From NCBI GenBank assembly GCA_003488145.1, contig DNMQ01000443.1:1-6577 (forward strand): 6,577 bases of DNA, given 5' to 3'. The notes beneath the pieces are model-generated. The model made no database searches. It was not told the DNA's origin and saw nothing but the letters and a program-made list of their open reading frames with translations. The stretch's first letter is position 1; every line of letters starts with the position of its first letter. Below are positions 5,880 through 6,577 of this stretch, one piece after another. The translations under genes and the position numbers were made by a program. Source of the stretch: Pseudomonas sp. (lineage in GTDB: Bacteria; Pseudomonadota; Gammaproteobacteria; Pseudomonadales; Pseudomonadaceae).

Positions 5880-6577
5880 ATGACCTTCGCCTCCCTGGGC
5901 CTGATCGATCCGCTGCTGCGGACCCTGGAAACCCTCGATTACCGCAAGCCGACGCCGGTGCAGATCGAAGCCATTCCCGCCGTGCTCAAGGGCCGCGACC
6001 TGATGGCGGCGGCGCAGACCGGCACCGGCAAGACCGCTGGCTTCGCCCTGCCATTGCTGCAGCGCCTGACCATGGAAGGCGCCAAGGTGGCGAGCAATTC
6101 GGTACGCGCGCTGGTACTGGTGCCGACCCGCGAACTGGCCGAGCAGGTGCACGAGAGCTTTCGTGTGTATGGGCAGAACCTGCCGCTGCGCACCTACGCG
6201 GTGTACGGCGGGGTCAGCATCAACCCGCAGATGATGGCGCTGCGCAAGGGCATCGATGTGCTGGTGGCGACGCCCGGTCGCCTGCTCGATCTCTACCGGC
6301 AGAATGCGGTGGGCTTCAATCAGCTGCAGGCGCTGGTGCTCGACGAGGCCGATCGCATGCTCGACCTCGGTTTCGCCGACGAGCTGGACCAGCTGTTCTC
6401 CGCCCTGCCGAAGAAGCGCCAGACGCTGCTGTTTTCCGCGACCTTTTCCGAGCCGATCCGGCAGATGGCCCGCGAGCTGCTGCGCGACCCGCTATCGGTC
6501 GAGGTCAGCCCACGCAACGCCGCGGCGAAGACGGTCAAGCAATGGCTGGTGCCGGTGGACAAGAAGCGCAAGAGCGA
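5880..6577 (+). CDS. rhlE: DEAD-box ATP-dependent RNA helicase RhlE (5' part, cut by window edge)
   Basis: The first 232 residues of a cytoplasmic DEAD-box helicase that unwinds short RNA duplexes using ATP, with roles in ribosome assembly, RNA turnover and cold growth. The N-terminal RecA-like domain is complete. It shows the Q motif (PTPVQ, Q28), Walker A AQTGTGKT (45-52), PTRELA (82-87), TPGR (131-134), DEAD (155-158) and SAT (186-188). The second RecA domain and C-terminal tail lie beyond the window. The start MTFASLGL and the phrase LPLLQRLTMEGAKVASNSVRALVLVPTREL as read through residues 58-86 match the RhlE subfamily of pseudomonads as I remember it. Pseudomonads can carry more than one RhlE paralogue, and the window cannot tell which this is. 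The Shine-Dalgarno is weak (GAG at 5871-5873). The gene is divergent from the antiporter. Confidence 0.95.
   Translation, partial: MTFASLGLIDPLLRTLETLDYRKPTPVQIEAIPAVLKGRDLMAAAQTGTGKTAGFALPLLQRLTMEGAKVASNSVRALVLVPTRELAEQVHESFRVYGQNLPLRTYAVYGGVSINPQMMALRKGIDVLVATPGRLLDLYRQNAVGFNQLQALVLDEADRMLDLGFADELDQLFSALPKKRQTLLFSATFSEPIRQMARELLRDPLSVEVSPRNAAAKTVKQWLVPVDKKRKS

Noticed and set aside
1..6577. CRISPR array, tRNA/rRNA, insertion sequence, prophage, toxin-antitoxin or defence island
   Set aside because: I saw no regularly spaced repeats, transposase or integrase motifs, attachment-site-like duplications or RNA gene signatures. All space over about 210 bp is occupied by recognisable core-type genes.

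Overview
The window looks like an ordinary chromosomal stretch of a high-GC gammaproteobacterium, most probably a Pseudomonas or Stutzerimonas. The evidence is about 60-68% GC in the genes and a 629-residue chemoreceptor that is collinear, residue for residue, with the Pseudomonas Pct amino-acid receptors as I remember them. A typical pseudomonad RhlE helicase start supports the same assignment. No database search was possible, so the genus is an inference.

Layout from left to right: (1) the last 60 codons of a membrane protein, possibly a sodium-dependent symporter, followed by a strong intrinsic terminator at 210-237. (2) A monocistronic chemoreceptor gene (369-2258, +). It has a well-matched sigma-28 (FliA) flagellar promoter at 269-295 and its own terminator at 2277-2298. 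(3) A DJ-1/PfpI superfamily gene (2381-3061, +) with a strong Shine-Dalgarno. It runs head-on, with only 2 bp between stop codons, into (4) an EAL-domain cyclic-di-GMP phosphodiesterase gene (3064-3876, -) with a Cys/His-rich N-terminus. A perfect GC-rich hairpin sits at this convergent junction. (5) A CPA2-type monovalent cation:proton antiporter with a C-terminal NAD-binding (TrkA-N/RCK) domain (3982-5670, -), upstream of the EAL gene on the same strand. (6) A divergent 209-bp intergenic region with short palindromes and an extended -10 promoter. (7) The first 232 codons of a DEAD-box RNA helicase, rhlE, cut by the window edge.

Functionally the genes are mostly independent. Two touch motility and lifestyle: the chemoreceptor (swimming toward amino acids, sigma-28 controlled) and the EAL enzyme (lowers c-di-GMP, which generally favours motility). 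The DJ-1-like enzyme and the antiporter fit stress and ion homeostasis. I see no mobile element, CRISPR array, tRNA, rRNA or defence system, and no convincing new multi-gene system. The points most worth a second look are the sigma-28 promoter, an Ala-to-Asp change in the most conserved part of the chemoreceptor signalling tip, a GC step between the receptor's sensory and signalling halves, the Cys/His cluster of the EAL protein, and the hairpin at the convergent junction.
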